Shown here: positions 1 through 9,540 of the stretch, piece by piece
Numbering within the stretch: position 1 is the stretch's first letter
Layout: each line of letters starts with the position of its first letter
Notes under the pieces: generated by a model
Database searches by the model: none
Seen by the model: the letters and a program-made list of their open reading frames with translations, nothing else
What the model was told of the DNA's origin: nothing
NCBI RefSeq assembly: GCF_021397715.1
Contig: NZ_CP090207.1
Location: 2,170,001-2,234,000 of the forward strand
Length of the DNA stretch: 64,000 nt
Direction: 5' to 3'
DNA from: Pantoea agglomerans
GTDB lineage: Bacteria > Pseudomonadota > Gammaproteobacteria > Enterobacterales > Enterobacteriaceae
Translations under genes and position numbers: made by a program

Positions 1-2
1 TG

Positions 3-917
3 ACGGCACTGGCGAATCAGGAGATGCAGCAGCTCAGCGGCGACGGGCGGCACTGTTATCTGCCTAAAACCCCGGCCCAGCTGGCGCAGATCTATCTGGA
101 ACATCCTGAGGCGCGGCTGATTGCCGGTGGCACCGATCTGAGCCTCACCATCACCCAGCAGCATCAGCGCATACCGGTGCTGATCGCGCTGGAGCAGGTT
201 GCGGCGCTGAAAGTGTGCAGTGAATTTGACGATCACTATCTGCTCGGTGCCAGCGCCTCTCTGCAGCAGGTTGCCGAATTTCTGACCGACCGGATTCCGG
301 GCATCAGCGAAATGCTGCAACGTTTCGCGTCGTTACAGATCCGGCTGCAGGGTACGCTGGGCGGCAATATCGCCAACGCCTCGCCGATTGGTGATGCCTC
401 ACCGATGCTGCTGGCGCTGAACGCCACTCTGCTGCTGCAGCAGGGCGAGCAGCAACGGCTGCTGCCGCTGGACCAGTTTTTCACCGGTTACCGGCAGACC
501 AGACTGTTGCCGGGCGAGTTTATCCGGGCGATACGTATCGATAAAGTGACGGTGTCACCTGACTTTGTGGCCTGGAAAGTCTCTAAGCGGCTGGATGATG
601 ATATTTCAGCGGTGTTTGCGGCCTTTAACCTGGAGATTGAGCAGGGTCAGGTACGCGCGGCGCGCATCGCTTTTGGCGGCATGGCCGCGACGCCGAAACG
701 GGCAACGCACTGCGAACAGGCCCTGCTGGATCAACCCTTTAACGCCGTGACGGTGTCACGCGCGGCCGCCGCGCTGGCGGAAGATTTCCAGCCGCTCTCC
801 GATTTCCGCGCCAGCGCTGACTACCGCCTGCAGGTGGCGCGTAATCTGTTACGGCGCTACTACCATCGCTACAACGGCGAATTAACCTGTATCGAGGTGG
901 CCCGCTATGTCTCATAA
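3..917 (+). CDS. xdhA: Xanthine dehydrogenase FAD-binding subunit, 3' part
   Basis: This is the C-terminal roughly 300 residues of the small subunit of molybdenum xanthine dehydrogenase. The frame is open to the window edge, so the N-terminal 2Fe-2S domain must lie upstream. The visible part is the FAD-binding domain of the CO-dehydrogenase flavoprotein type (IAGGTDL near the start, then LGGNIANASPIGD) followed by its C-terminal domain. The subunit passes electrons from the molybdenum centre through the iron-sulfur clusters and FAD to NAD+. The stop overlaps the start of xdhB by 11 bases, so the two are probably translationally coupled. The role is well supported; only the length is incomplete. 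Confidence 0.9.
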   Translation, partial: TALANQEMQQLSGDGRHCYLPKTPAQLAQIYLEHPEARLIAGGTDLSLTITQQHQRIPVLIALEQVAALKVCSEFDDHYLLGASASLQQVAEFLTDRIPGISEMLQRFASLQIRLQGTLGGNIANASPIGDASPMLLALNATLLLQQGEQQRLLPLDQFFTGYRQTRLLPGEFIRAIRIDKVTVSPDFVAWKVSKRLDDDISAVFAAFNLEIEQGQVRAARIAFGGMAATPKRATHCEQALLDQPFNAVTVSRAAAALAEDFQPLSDFRASADYRLQVARNLLRRYYHRYNGELTCIEVARYVS

Positions 918-3273
918 CCGTCCTGAACTGAGTGAAGAGGTGCGCAAAGCGCAGCATACCGCCGGCATCCAGAGCGGTGTTGGCCGCAGCAATAAACATG
1001 AAAGCGCTGAGATGCATGTCTCCGGCGAGGCGCGGTTTATCGACGACAAGCCTGAGCTGCCCGGTATGCTGCACCTCTGTCCGCGGTTGAGTGAACACGC
1101 CCATGCGCGCATAACCCGGATTGATGTTGAGCCGTGCTACGCCATTCCCGGCGTAGTCAGCGTGCTGACCTGGCAGGATGTGCCCGGCATCAATGATGTT
1201 GGTCCGCTGGAGCCGGGCGATCCGCTGCTGGCGCACGACAAAGTCGAATATATGGGTCAGATTGTGATTGCGGTGGCGGCCGATTCCCCGGACGCTGCCC
1301 GGCTGGGCGCCGCCGCTGCCGTGATTGAATATGAGGTGCTTGAACCGCTGCTGGATGTTGAACAGGCGCTGGCGCAGGGCAGCTTTGTGCAGGAGCCGCA
1401 CGTTCATCGGCGCGGTGACGTTGATGCCGCGCTGGCACGCGCCCCGCATCGCATCAGCGGTTCCTTTCATATTGGCGGTCAGGAACACTTCTATCTGGAA
1501 ACCCAGACGGCAATGGTCATTCCCGGCGAAGATCAGCAGCTGCAGGTCTTTTCCTCGACTCAGAATCCCACTGAAGTGCAGAAGCTGGTGGCGGAAGTGA
1601 TGGGCATCAGCCTGAATCAGGTCACAATTGATATGCGGCGGATGGGCGGCGGATTTGGCGGCAAAGAGACCCAGGCGGCGGGCGTGGCCTGTCTCTGCGC
1701 CATCGTGGCGCGCCAGACTGGCCGGGCGGCGAAGATGCGGCTTTCCCGCCGCGACGACATGCGCATCACCGGCAAACGGCATCCGTTTTTTGTCCGTTAC
1801 GAGGTCGGTGTTGAGGATGACGGGCTGTTATGTGGGGTGAAGATTGACCTGGCGGGTAACTGCGGTTATTCACTCGATCTCAGTGGATCGATCGTCGATC
1901 GGGCGATGTTCCACGCCGACAACGCCTATTACCTCGGCGATGCGCTGATAACCGGCTATCGCTGCCGCACAAATACAGCCTCAAATACTGCCTATCGGGG
2001 TTTTGGCGGTCCGCAGGGCATGGTGGCGATTGAGCAGATCATGGATCACATCGCGCGGCACCGCGGCCTCGATCCGCTGGCGCTGCGCAAGCGCAATTAC
2101 TACGGTAAGCAGGATCGCAATATCACCCATTATCATCAGCAGGTTGAGGATAATCTGCTGGACGAAATCACCGAACAGCTGGAACGGAGCAGTGATTATC
2201 AGGCGCGGCGGGCGGAGATTCAGGCGTTCAATGCCCGCAGCCCGCTGCTGAAACGCGGTCTGGCGCTGACGCCGGTTAAATTCGGCATCTCGTTTACCTC
2301 CAGCTTCCTTAACCAGGCGGGCGCGCTGATCCTGATCTACACCGACGGCACGGTGCAGCTCAACCACGGCGGCACCGAGATGGGTCAGGGGCTCAACACC
2401 AAAGTCATTCAGATCGTGGCTGAAGTGCTGCAGATTGAGGTCGATAAGATTCAGATCACCGCCACCGATACCGGCAAAGTGCCGAACACCTCGCCGACGG
2501 CGGCCTCCAGCGGGGCCGATCTCAACGGTAAGGCGGCGCAGAATGCGGCGGAGATCCTGCGCGAACGCATGACGCAGATGCTGTGTCAGCTGCATCAGTG
2601 TGAAGCATCGGCGGTCAGTTTCCGTAACGGCATTGTGCGCGCCGGGGAAAAACATTACACCTTCGCAGAAGTGGCGCAGCTGGCGTGGTTCAATCAGGTG
2701 CCGCTATCCGCCACCGGTTACTATCGTGTGCCGGGCATTCATTACGATCGACTGGCCGGGCGCGGTAAGCCCTTTTACTACTTCGCTTACGGCGCGGCCT
2801 GCTGTGAAGTGGTGATCGATACCTTAACTGGCGAATATCGTCTGTTGCGCGCTGACATCCTGCATGACGTGGGGGCCTCACTGAATCCGGCCATCGATAT
2901 CGGTCAGGTCGAAGGCGGTTTTGTGCAGGGCGTCGGCTGGCTGACCTGTGAAGAGCTGGTGTGGAACCAGAAGGGGCAGTTGCTGACCGATGGGCCGGCC
3001 AGCTACAAAATTCCGGCCATCAGCGACGTGCCGGCCGATCTGCGGGTGACGCTGGTGGAGAACCGCAAAAATCCGCAGGATACGGTTTTCCACTCCAAAG
3101 CCGTCGGCGAGCCGCCCTTTATGCTGGGCATTGCGGCCTGGTGCGCGCTACAGGATGCGGTGGCCAGCGTGGCCGGTTATGCGCATCCTCCGCTGCTGGA
3201 CGCGCCCGCCACGCCGGAACGGGTACTGAACGCGGTGCTGCAGCTGGCAGGAGCCTGTGATGATCTACCATGA
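907..3273 (+). CDS. xdhB: Xanthine dehydrogenase molybdenum-binding subunit
   Basis: A 788-residue protein, normal length for the large subunit that oxidises hypoxanthine and xanthine to urate at the molybdopterin centre. Visible family signatures are GGGFGGKE (about residue 247), YRGFGGPQG (about 361), GTEMGQGLNTK (about 490), and VGEPPFMLGIA near residue 734, which carries the catalytic Glu of the xanthine oxidase family. It is the middle gene of xdhABC and overlaps its neighbours on both sides. Its product urate is the substrate of the HpxO encoded at 6190-7347. No frameshift or missing motif is seen. Confidence 0.95.
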   Translation: MSHNRPELSEEVRKAQHTAGIQSGVGRSNKHESAEMHVSGEARFIDDKPELPGMLHLCPRLSEHAHARITRIDVEPCYAIPGVVSVLTWQDVPGINDVGPLEPGDPLLAHDKVEYMGQIVIAVAADSPDAARLGAAAAVIEYEVLEPLLDVEQALAQGSFVQEPHVHRRGDVDAALARAPHRISGSFHIGGQEHFYLETQTAMVIPGEDQQLQVFSSTQNPTEVQKLVAEVMGISLNQVTIDMRRMGGGFGGKETQAAGVACLCAIVARQTGRAAKMRLSRRDDMRITGKRHPFFVRYEVGVEDDGLLCGVKIDLAGNCGYSLDLSGSIVDRAMFHADNAYYLGDALITGYRCRTNTASNTAYRGFGGPQGMVAIEQIMDHIARHRGLDPLALRKRNYYGKQDRNITHYHQQVEDNLLDEITEQLERSSDYQARRAEIQAFNARSPLLKRGLALTPVKFGISFTSSFLNQAGALILIYTDGTVQLNHGGTEMGQGLNTKVIQIVAEVLQIEVDKIQITATDTGKVPNTSPTAASSGADLNGKAAQNAAEILRERMTQMLCQLHQCEASAVSFRNGIVRAGEKHYTFAEVAQLAWFNQVPLSATGYYRVPGIHYDRLAGRGKPFYYFAYGAACCEVVIDTLTGEYRLLRADILHDVGASLNPAIDIGQVEGGFVQGVGWLTCEELVWNQKGQLLTDGPASYKIPAISDVPADLRVTLVENRKNPQDTVFHSKAVGEPPFMLGIAAWCALQDAVASVAGYAHPPLLDAPATPERVLNAVLQLAGACDDLP

Positions 3274-4036
3274 CTGGATAAGCGTGCTGCACCAGCTGCG
3301 TGAAAAGCGCCAGAGCTGCGTGCTGATCACCGTGCTCAGTGAGCGCGGTTCAGTACCGCGCGACAGCGGCAGCAAGATGGTAGTCACGCTGCAGGAGAAC
3401 TTTCTGACGATTGGCGGCGGCCAGCTTGAATTTCAGTGTATTGCCCAGGCGCGCGCCATGTTGCAGAGCGGAGCCCGCGCACCGCATACCGAGGAGTACA
3501 GCCTCGGCGCACGGCTGGGTCAGTGCTGCGGCGGCAAAACCACGCTTTTGTTTGAGCCGCTGTTGCAGTGTCAGCCTGAGATCCTGCTGTTCGGCGCCGG
3601 TCATGTCGGCCAGGCGCTGGTTAATTTGCTGGCAACGTTACCCTGTCACATTCGCTGGATCGATAGCCGTCCCGGCCAGTTTGAGCGGGTGCCGCCAGGC
3701 GTGGTCACGCTGCAACCGGAAGACCCGCTCGACTGCGTGGCGCAGGCGGCTCCCGACAGCTATTTCATTATTATGACCCATCATCATCCGCTCGATTTCG
3801 AACTGTGTGAGGCGGTGCTGAAACGCGGCGATTTTCGCTATGCGGGCGTGATTGGCTCGCAGACCAAAAGCCAGCGCTTCCGCTACCGGCTGGCGGGCAA
3901 GGGCGCGCAGGCCGATCGGCTGGCGAAATTGCGCTGTCCGATTGGCCTGCCGGACGTCAAAGGCAAGCTGCCCGCCGAGATCGCCGTAGCGATTGCCGGT
4001 GAAGTGATCAGCGTTTATCAGCAGCACCTGGCCTGA
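3260..4036 (+). CDS. xdhC: Xanthine dehydrogenase accessory protein XdhC
   Basis: A 258-residue cytoplasmic maturation factor. Family members bind molybdenum cofactor, help insert the sulfido ligand and deliver it to the XdhB-type subunit. The N-terminal half is the XdhC/CoxI domain (SVPRDSGSKMVV, then LGQCCGGKTTLLFEPL). The C-terminal half is a Rossmann-like domain with FGAGHVGQAL near residue 112 and MTHHHPLDFELC further on. I take ATG at 3260 rather than the in-frame GTG three bases earlier because GGAG lies about 7 bases before it. It overlaps the end of xdhB and closes the operon. Confidence 0.93.
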   Translation: MIYHDWISVLHQLREKRQSCVLITVLSERGSVPRDSGSKMVVTLQENFLTIGGGQLEFQCIAQARAMLQSGARAPHTEEYSLGARLGQCCGGKTTLLFEPLLQCQPEILLFGAGHVGQALVNLLATLPCHIRWIDSRPGQFERVPPGVVTLQPEDPLDCVAQAAPDSYFIIMTHHHPLDFELCEAVLKRGDFRYAGVIGSQTKSQRFRYRLAGKGAQADRLAKLRCPIGLPDVKGKLPAEIAVAIAGEVISVYQQHLA

Positions 4037-4098
4037 GTTGTTCAACTGCCCGCAACCTGCCAGGATAAGGCTTTGCGATGCCCATTCAGGAGCGAATC

Positions 4099-6141
4099 AT
4101 GAACGCCCGTCAGAATCCTTTCTTTAGCGTCAGCCCCTTGCCTTATCAGGCGCCGCCGTTTGACCAGATTCAGCAGCAGGATTTTCTGCCCGCCTTGCAG
4201 GCAGGCATTGAAGAAAAGCGTCGGGAAGTTGAGGCGATCGCCACATGCAGTGACGAGCCAACGTTCCTCAATACCTATGAGGCGCTGGAGAAGAGCGGGC
4301 AGTTGCTGAACCGGGTTAATCTGGTGTTCAGCGCCATGACCTCGGCGCACACCAGCCCCTATCTGCAACAGGTGGATGAAGAGATCGCACCGGAGCTGAC
4401 CGCACTCAACGACGAGATCATGCTTAACCGGCCGCTGTTCTCACGGCTCGATGCGGTCTATCTGCAGCGCGCCCAGCTTGATGCTGAATCCAGGCGGCTG
4501 GTTGAGGTGATCTGGCAGCGCTTTCAGCTGGCGGGTGCCAATCTGCCCGAAGCGCAGAAACAGCAGCTAAAAGCCCTGAATCAGGAAGCGGCGCGTCTCA
4601 GTACCCGCTTTACCAACAGGCTGCTGGCTGCTACCAAGGCGGGCGGTCTGGTGGTGGATCAGGCAGAGAAACTGGCGGGGCTTTCCGCTGCAGACCTGGC
4701 GGTCGCGCAGGCAGAAGCGCGCGCCCGCGGGCTGGAGAATGCCTGGCTGCTGGTGCTGCAGAACACCACTCAGCAACCGGCGCTGCAAAGCCTGAGCGAT
4801 CGCGAAACCCGCGAGGCGCTGTTTAAAGCGGGCATGACCCGAACCGAAAAGGGCGACGAAAATGACACGCGTGAGCTGGTGCTGCGTCTGGCTCAGGTGC
4901 GGGCCGAACAGGCCAGGCTGCTGGGCTTTGCCAGTTATGCCGAGTGGAAATTGCAGGACCAGATGGCGAAAACCCCGGACGCTGCGTTTGCCTTTATGCG
5001 TAACATCGTGCCTGCCGCCCGTGCGCGGGCTGAACGTGAAGCGGCGGCTATCCAGCAGACTATCGATCGCCAGCAGCAGAGCTTTACGCTGCGCGCCTGG
5101 GACTGGAATTTTTACGCCGAACAGGTGCGTCACGCGCAGTACGATCTCGATGAGAGCCAGATCAAACCTTACTTCGAGCTGAACTCGGTGCTGCAGAATG
5201 GCGTGTTCTGGGCGGCCACGCAGCTCTATGGCATCCGGTTTTCGCCCCGCCAGGATCTGCCGGTTTACCATCCCGATGTGCAGGTATACGAAATTTTCGA
5301 TGCCGATCAAACACCGCTGGCGCTGTTCTATACCGACTTCTTCAAGCGCGACAGCAAAGGCGGCGGGGCGTGGATGAGCAATTTTGTTAACCAGTCGACG
5401 CTGCTGGAGAGCAAGCCGGTGATCTACAACGTCTGCAACTACACCAAACCGCCAGCCGGTGAACCGGCGCTGCTGAGCTGGGATGAGGTGATCACGATGT
5501 TTCACGAGTTTGGACATACGCTGCACGGCCTGTTCGCCAGCCAGCGCTATCCGAGCCTGTCAGGCACCGAGACGCCGCGCGATTTTGTGGAGTTTCCGTC
5601 GCAGATTAATGAGCACTGGGCCAGTGAGCCGCAGGTGTTCCGCCATTTCGCCCGCCACTATCAGAGCGGAGAACCGATGCCCGCCGCGCTGCACGAAAAA
5701 ATCATCCGCGCCGGAAAATTCAACAAAGGTTACGAGATGAGTGAGTTGCTGGCGGCCGCGCTGCTCGATCTGCACTGGCACAGTCTGCCAGGCGACCGGG
5801 CACCGCAAAGCGTGGACGGTTTTGAACAGCAGGCGCTGCAGAGCGACAATCTGGCATTAGCGGCGGTGCCGCCACGCTACCGCTCCAGCTATTTTCAACA
5901 TATCTGGGGCGGAGGCTATGCCGCCGGTTACTACGCCTATATCTGGACCCAGATGCTGGCTGATGACGGTTACCAGTGGTTTGTTGAACAGGGCGGACTG
6001 ACACGGGAAAATGGCGAGATTTTCCGTCAGAAAATCCTGTCGCGTGGCAACAGCAGCGACCTGAAAACCCTGTATGAAAGCTGGCGTGGCGGCCAGCCGC
6101 AGCTGGAGCCGATGCTGAAGAATCGCGGCCTGGCGGAGTAG
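4099..6141 (+). CDS. dcp: Peptidyl-dipeptidase Dcp (M3 metallopeptidase)
   Basis: A 680-residue zinc metallopeptidase that removes dipeptides from peptide C-termini; E. coli Dcp has nearly the same length and reads alike along its whole length. The zinc motif HEFGH is at residues 469-473 and the third ligand Glu is in FVEFPSQ near residue 497. The C-terminal GGGYAAGYYAYIWTQML block is typical of the Dcp/OpdA group. I start at ATG 4099 because AGGAG sits 6 bases upstream; an in-frame ATG at 4078 lacks a comparable site. It follows xdhC by 62 bases but has no functional link to purine oxidation. Confidence 0.95.
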   Translation: MNARQNPFFSVSPLPYQAPPFDQIQQQDFLPALQAGIEEKRREVEAIATCSDEPTFLNTYEALEKSGQLLNRVNLVFSAMTSAHTSPYLQQVDEEIAPELTALNDEIMLNRPLFSRLDAVYLQRAQLDAESRRLVEVIWQRFQLAGANLPEAQKQQLKALNQEAARLSTRFTNRLLAATKAGGLVVDQAEKLAGLSAADLAVAQAEARARGLENAWLLVLQNTTQQPALQSLSDRETREALFKAGMTRTEKGDENDTRELVLRLAQVRAEQARLLGFASYAEWKLQDQMAKTPDAAFAFMRNIVPAARARAEREAAAIQQTIDRQQQSFTLRAWDWNFYAEQVRHAQYDLDESQIKPYFELNSVLQNGVFWAATQLYGIRFSPRQDLPVYHPDVQVYEIFDADQTPLALFYTDFFKRDSKGGGAWMSNFVNQSTLLESKPVIYNVCNYTKPPAGEPALLSWDEVITMFHEFGHTLHGLFASQRYPSLSGTETPRDFVEFPSQINEHWASEPQVFRHFARHYQSGEPMPAALHEKIIRAGKFNKGYEMSELLAAALLDLHWHSLPGDRAPQSVDGFEQQALQSDNLALAAVPPRYRSSYFQHIWGGGYAAGYYAYIWTQMLADDGYQWFVEQGGLTRENGEIFRQKILSRGNSSDLKTLYESWRGGQPQLEPMLKNRGLAE

Positions 6142-6149
6142 CTAATCAA

Positions 6150-6168
6150 CGGGCGGTCATGCCGCCCG
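6150..6168. terminator. Stem-loop between convergent dcp and hpxO
   Basis: Seven-base perfect arms (CGGGCGG and CCGCCCG) with a five-base loop lie between two converging genes. No U-tract follows on either strand, so it may be a stabilising 3' hairpin rather than a classical intrinsic terminator. Confidence 0.45.
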
Positions 6169-6189
6169 CTGATCTAAGAAACGGACCGG

Positions 6190-7347
6190 TTAACCCAGCG
6201 GTCCGCCTTCAATGGTTTCACACATGCCGGCCAGCACCCGCTCGCCGGTTTCACTTTTCAGCGAGCGATACCACTCTGCGGTCACCGCCGGATCTTTCGC
6301 ATGGGTGACGTCACAGCGCTTACGCGCTTTCAGCACCAGATCTTTGACCCGCTCAACCCGGCGCGCCTGATAACGCAGCAGGGCATCTTCAATCCCCAAT
6401 GAATGCGACGCCAGCGTAGAGGCGAGCACGATGGCATCTTCCATCGCTGCACAGCCGCCCTGACCGATATCAGGTGTGGTGCTGTGGGCTGCATCCCCCA
6501 GCAGGGCAACGCGACCTTTAACCAGGCGGCTGAACGGTTCGATATCGTGGATTTCGACCCGGTTGGTGGTGTCGGGATTGATCGCGGCAATCAGCTTCTG
6601 CACCGGTGCGGCCCAGCCGGCAAAATAGCCGCTCAGATCGGCTTTAACGGTACTACGGTCCTGCGGCAGCCCTTTGGGCAGCGGCACGTCGAAGAAGAAA
6701 TAAAAACGGTTATCGCTCACCGGCATCAGCGACACGCGCTTGCCTTCGCCAACAAAGGTCGTCCACTGATCAGCAGGAGCGATGCTTTCATCAATCGTCA
6801 CCAGCCCGTTCCAGTTGACGTAACCGGCATAGCGCCGCTCCAGCGTCTGCTCCAGCACATAATCCCGGATCACCGAATGGGTGCCGTCCGCGGCAATCAG
6901 AAAATCACCCTGAACCTGGCTACTATCGGCAAAGGTGGCAATCACACCGTGATCGCCTTGTTCAACCTGAATGACCCGTTTGCCGAAATTGACCCGCTGA
7001 CGGCCAAAGGTATCGATCAGCATCGCCTGCAGTTCAGCACGCGCCACCGGATAGGGGAACTCACCGACCTGCTGCACCAGCGGCGACATACTGAAGCGGG
7101 TCAGCGGTGCGCCGCTCACCGCATCGTGATAGGCCATGTAGGCCATATTGCCACCCAGTGCGCGCAGCGCCGCCTTCATGCCCAGCGCATTCAGGCATTT
7201 AACGCCGTTTGGCCAGATGGAAATCGCGGCCCCGACCGGCTTCATCTCTTTTACCGCTTCGAATACCTCAACCTCAAAACCCGCTTTCTCCAGCGCGATG
7301 GCGCTACTCATGCCGCCGATACCACCACCGATTACGATCGCTTTCAT
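6190..7347 (-). CDS. hpxO: FAD-dependent urate hydroxylase
   Basis: A 385-residue flavoprotein monooxygenase very similar in layout to Klebsiella HpxO, which converts urate to 5-hydroxyisourate using NADH and O2 in place of uricase. It shows the N-terminal FAD dinucleotide motif GGGIGG (residues 8-13), the internal ADGTHS motif, and the family GDAAHSTTPDIGQGG block near residue 285. Also matching HpxO are NWNGLV and QWTTFVGEGKRVSLMPVS. The start has AGGAG seven bases upstream. In Klebsiella it sits in a compact hpx cluster; here it stands 2 kb from xdhABC and 25 kb from a hydroxyisourate hydrolase gene. No dedicated regulator is adjacent. Confidence 0.92.
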   Translation of the reverse strand: MKAIVIGGGIGGMSSAIALEKAGFEVEVFEAVKEMKPVGAAISIWPNGVKCLNALGMKAALRALGGNMAYMAYHDAVSGAPLTRFSMSPLVQQVGEFPYPVARAELQAMLIDTFGRQRVNFGKRVIQVEQGDHGVIATFADSSQVQGDFLIAADGTHSVIRDYVLEQTLERRYAGYVNWNGLVTIDESIAPADQWTTFVGEGKRVSLMPVSDNRFYFFFDVPLPKGLPQDRSTVKADLSGYFAGWAAPVQKLIAAINPDTTNRVEIHDIEPFSRLVKGRVALLGDAAHSTTPDIGQGGCAAMEDAIVLASTLASHSLGIEDALLRYQARRVERVKDLVLKARKRCDVTHAKDPAVTAEWYRSLKSETGERVLAGMCETIEGGPLG

Positions 7348-8008
7348 AGTTATCTCCTGTCTGCTTGCAACGGATACTGCAACTTTTGTACCAGTGCCTT
7401 ACCACGCAGCCAGAAAATCAGGATTTACAGACTGTTCAATGACATAGCGTGTCACGACAACCTAAGGATGCTGCGCCAGAGGATGCTGGCGCACGCTTAT
7501 GTTGCAATGCGATGCGCTTAAACAGTGCATCGCAGGCAAAAAAAGCGGCTGCTGTATCATTTGTTTCATCAGGCAGGCGTCAGGAGATGAGGCAAACAAT
7601 CACTGCTAATGACAGACGCTACCGTCAGATGCATAAAACAGGCCGATCTCTGAAAAGCCACTACAGGAAAACTGATTAGTTGAATTGTTATCAACTAATC
7701 GCCCCTGGGGCACGCCGGATTATTTTTAACAAATCTTTAAACTTACACATAATAAATGGCGCACCGGCTGACGGCGCTTTATTCCTCTTCATTAATCAAC
7801 GAGTTAATTAATGAAATATGAGAACGGATGTAAAAATATTTCTGTAACCGTTACGCTGCTGCGACAGACCAGGAATAAACCCCGATCGGCAATCATAAAT
7901 AAATTGCGCGATTGGCCGCTAAAAACATTTTTAGGATATTCTGCAGGCGCGCCTGCCGACATCGCATGATATAGATCTCCCGGGACTCAAGGACTCTGGA
8001 ATACGATC
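7348..8008. other. 661-base intergenic region, divergent promoters
   Basis: This gap separates the divergent hpxO and glycosyltransferase genes. It is clearly AT-richer than the flanking genes from about 7660 onward. I find no convincing coding sequence; the small frames here lack ribosome sites and family features. It contains the 10-bp inverted repeat at 7674-7700 and presumably the promoters of both flanking genes. Confidence 0.5.
7674..7700. promoter_or_regulatory. 10-bp perfect inverted repeat, possible operator
   Basis: GATTAGTTGA and TCAACTAATC form perfect arms around a 7-base spacer (ATTGTTA). It lies in the AT-rich stretch between hpxO and the glycosyltransferase, about 330 bases from either start. 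It could be a regulator site or a short hairpin; there is no U-tract next to it. Confidence 0.4.
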
Positions 8009-9196
8009 ATGAAAATCGGAATCACCAATAACCACTATCCGGAGCAGCGTAATATTTTAGTTAATCCGGAAAATGAATATATAAATCTCAAAAAGTACAA
8101 TCTGTTTTACTTTATTAACCCGCTACGGACTCGCATACTCAAAAAAAATAAATCCTTCGTTTTTCTGCCGCTGCCATTTTCACCCGCATCCCGGCCAGAC
8201 GTCCTGCATCTGTTTAATGAAGTGGCGATAACCCGTCAGAAATGGGTTGCCTCGTTTGAAACGGAATTACCGCGCGTTTTACCGGTGCCGGGCGTTGCAA
8301 AACAGGATAACCCCGAACTGAAGCGGCTGATCCCGCATCTGCTGAAAGAGAACTGTCTTGGGTTGATAGCCATTTCGGACGCGACGCTGAACATACAGAT
8401 GAAACTGTTCCCGCCCGGAGACGGCGTGGCGCAGCAGATCAGACGTAAAACGGTGGTGTTGCATCCGCCACAGACTCTGTTCACGCCGCATAAAGCGCCA
8501 CGCCAGGCTGGCATATTCCGGCTGGTGTTCGCTGGCAACGAGTTCTACCGTAAAGGCGGGGCCGAAGTGGTACTGGCGATAAGTGAGCTGATTGAAGAGC
8601 TCAAGCTGGAAGAGTCGCAGCTGGATGTGCAGCTGATCGGCGATCTCACCAAACGTCATAACGTAGCGCACCGGCAACATCAGGACGATGAGGCATTCTG
8701 TCGCTCAATTGAGAGCCGCATCGGACGTTATCGCTGTTTTACCCACCGCTCCCGGCTGGATAATGCCGCGCTGCTGCAGCTGTTTCGTGACAGCGACATC
8801 GGCCTGCTGCCGACCTGGCAGGAGACCTACGGCTTTTCGGTGCTGGAGATGCAGGCGAACGGCTGCCCGGTGATCACCAGCAACGTGCGTGCCTTACCGG
8901 AGATTAATCCGGCCAGCGCGGGCTGGGTGATTGGCGGCGCGCTCAACGGCGATCGTGAATACAGTGTCACTACGCCTCAGGAGAAACAGCAGCTGCGTCA
9001 GGCGCTGGTGGCGGGTCTGAAACAGACACTGCTCGCCATCTTCGATCGGCCTGAGATGTTGCAGGAAAAAGGGGAGGCGGCGATTCTGCGCATCAAAGAT
9101 CAGCACGATCCGCAGCGTTATATCGTCCGGCTGCACGATATTTATCACCGCGGCGTGATCAACGTCACTCAACATCCTCCGGTGATCCCCGTTTGA
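8009..9196 (+). CDS. Glycosyltransferase, GT4-like (orphan)
   Basis: A 395-residue protein whose C-terminal half is a recognisable GT-B nucleotide-sugar domain. It has FAGNEFYRKGG, a common opening of the GT4 donor domain, then the double-glutamate motif in ETYGFSVLEMQANGCPVI (E...E spaced as in the EX7E motif) followed by TSNVRALPEI. The N-terminal third does not look like a standard acceptor domain and is AT-rich and lysine/asparagine-rich. The gene stands alone, not in a polysaccharide cluster, so donor and acceptor cannot be named. The base composition of the 5' part and its upstream region suggests acquisition by transfer. Confidence 0.75.
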   Translation: MKIGITNNHYPEQRNILVNPENEYINLKKYNLFYFINPLRTRILKKNKSFVFLPLPFSPASRPDVLHLFNEVAITRQKWVASFETELPRVLPVPGVAKQDNPELKRLIPHLLKENCLGLIAISDATLNIQMKLFPPGDGVAQQIRRKTVVLHPPQTLFTPHKAPRQAGIFRLVFAGNEFYRKGGAEVVLAISELIEELKLEESQLDVQLIGDLTKRHNVAHRQHQDDEAFCRSIESRIGRYRCFTHRSRLDNAALLQLFRDSDIGLLPTWQETYGFSVLEMQANGCPVITSNVRALPEINPASAGWVIGGALNGDREYSVTTPQEKQQLRQALVAGLKQTLLAIFDRPEMLQEKGEAAILRIKDQHDPQRYIVRLHDIYHRGVINVTQHPPVIPV

Positions 9197-9263
9197 TAAG
9201 ATTTTCCAGACGACGCGTGCCAGATTAGTCATACTTAGTGCAGCGTTCATCTGGAGATTAATC

Positions 9264-9509
9264 ATGAAAATAGTCATCAGCCTGCTGCTGTCCGGACTGC
9301 TGGGCAGCAGCGCCTTTGCTCAACCCTCATCCCCGTTTCCGGCGCGTGCGCCGCTGCCACAGCTGACGCCCGTCGCCGCACGCTGCGATGTCTCAGCCTG
9401 TCAGACCAATTGCTATGTCGAACGATCCCATTGCAACACCCGTGATACCGGAGCGTGCAGTTCACAGGCACAAATCTGTGTGCAGGCCTGTGCCGATCAG
9501 TGCAAATAA
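9264..9509 (+). CDS. Small secreted cysteine-rich protein
   Basis: An 81-residue protein with a clear Sec signal peptide (KIV, hydrophobic core ISLLLSGLLGS, then SAFA before Gln) and a mature part of about 61 residues. The last 42 residues carry eight cysteines, starting CDVSACQTNC and ending CVQACADQCK. Even cysteine number plus export implies disulfides formed in the periplasm. GGAG lies 7 bases before the ATG. It ends 31 bases before the beta-lactamase start, so the two may share a transcript. I do not recognise the family; a metal-binding or structural role is possible but not shown. Confidence 0.7.
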   Translation: MKIVISLLLSGLLGSSAFAQPSSPFPARAPLPQLTPVAARCDVSACQTNCYVERSHCNTRDTGACSSQAQICVQACADQCK

Positions 9510-9540
9510 TTTGAATCAGAGAAAAAACTGTTAATTGCCA

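Noticed and set aside
739..1782. Long minus-strand frame opposite xdhA/xdhB
   Set aside because: It lies fully antisense to the well-supported xdh genes and has no recognisable motif; long antisense frames are expected in GC-rich genes.
4567..5526. Minus-strand frame inside dcp
   Set aside because: Antisense shadow; the dcp reading is continuous and motif-complete.
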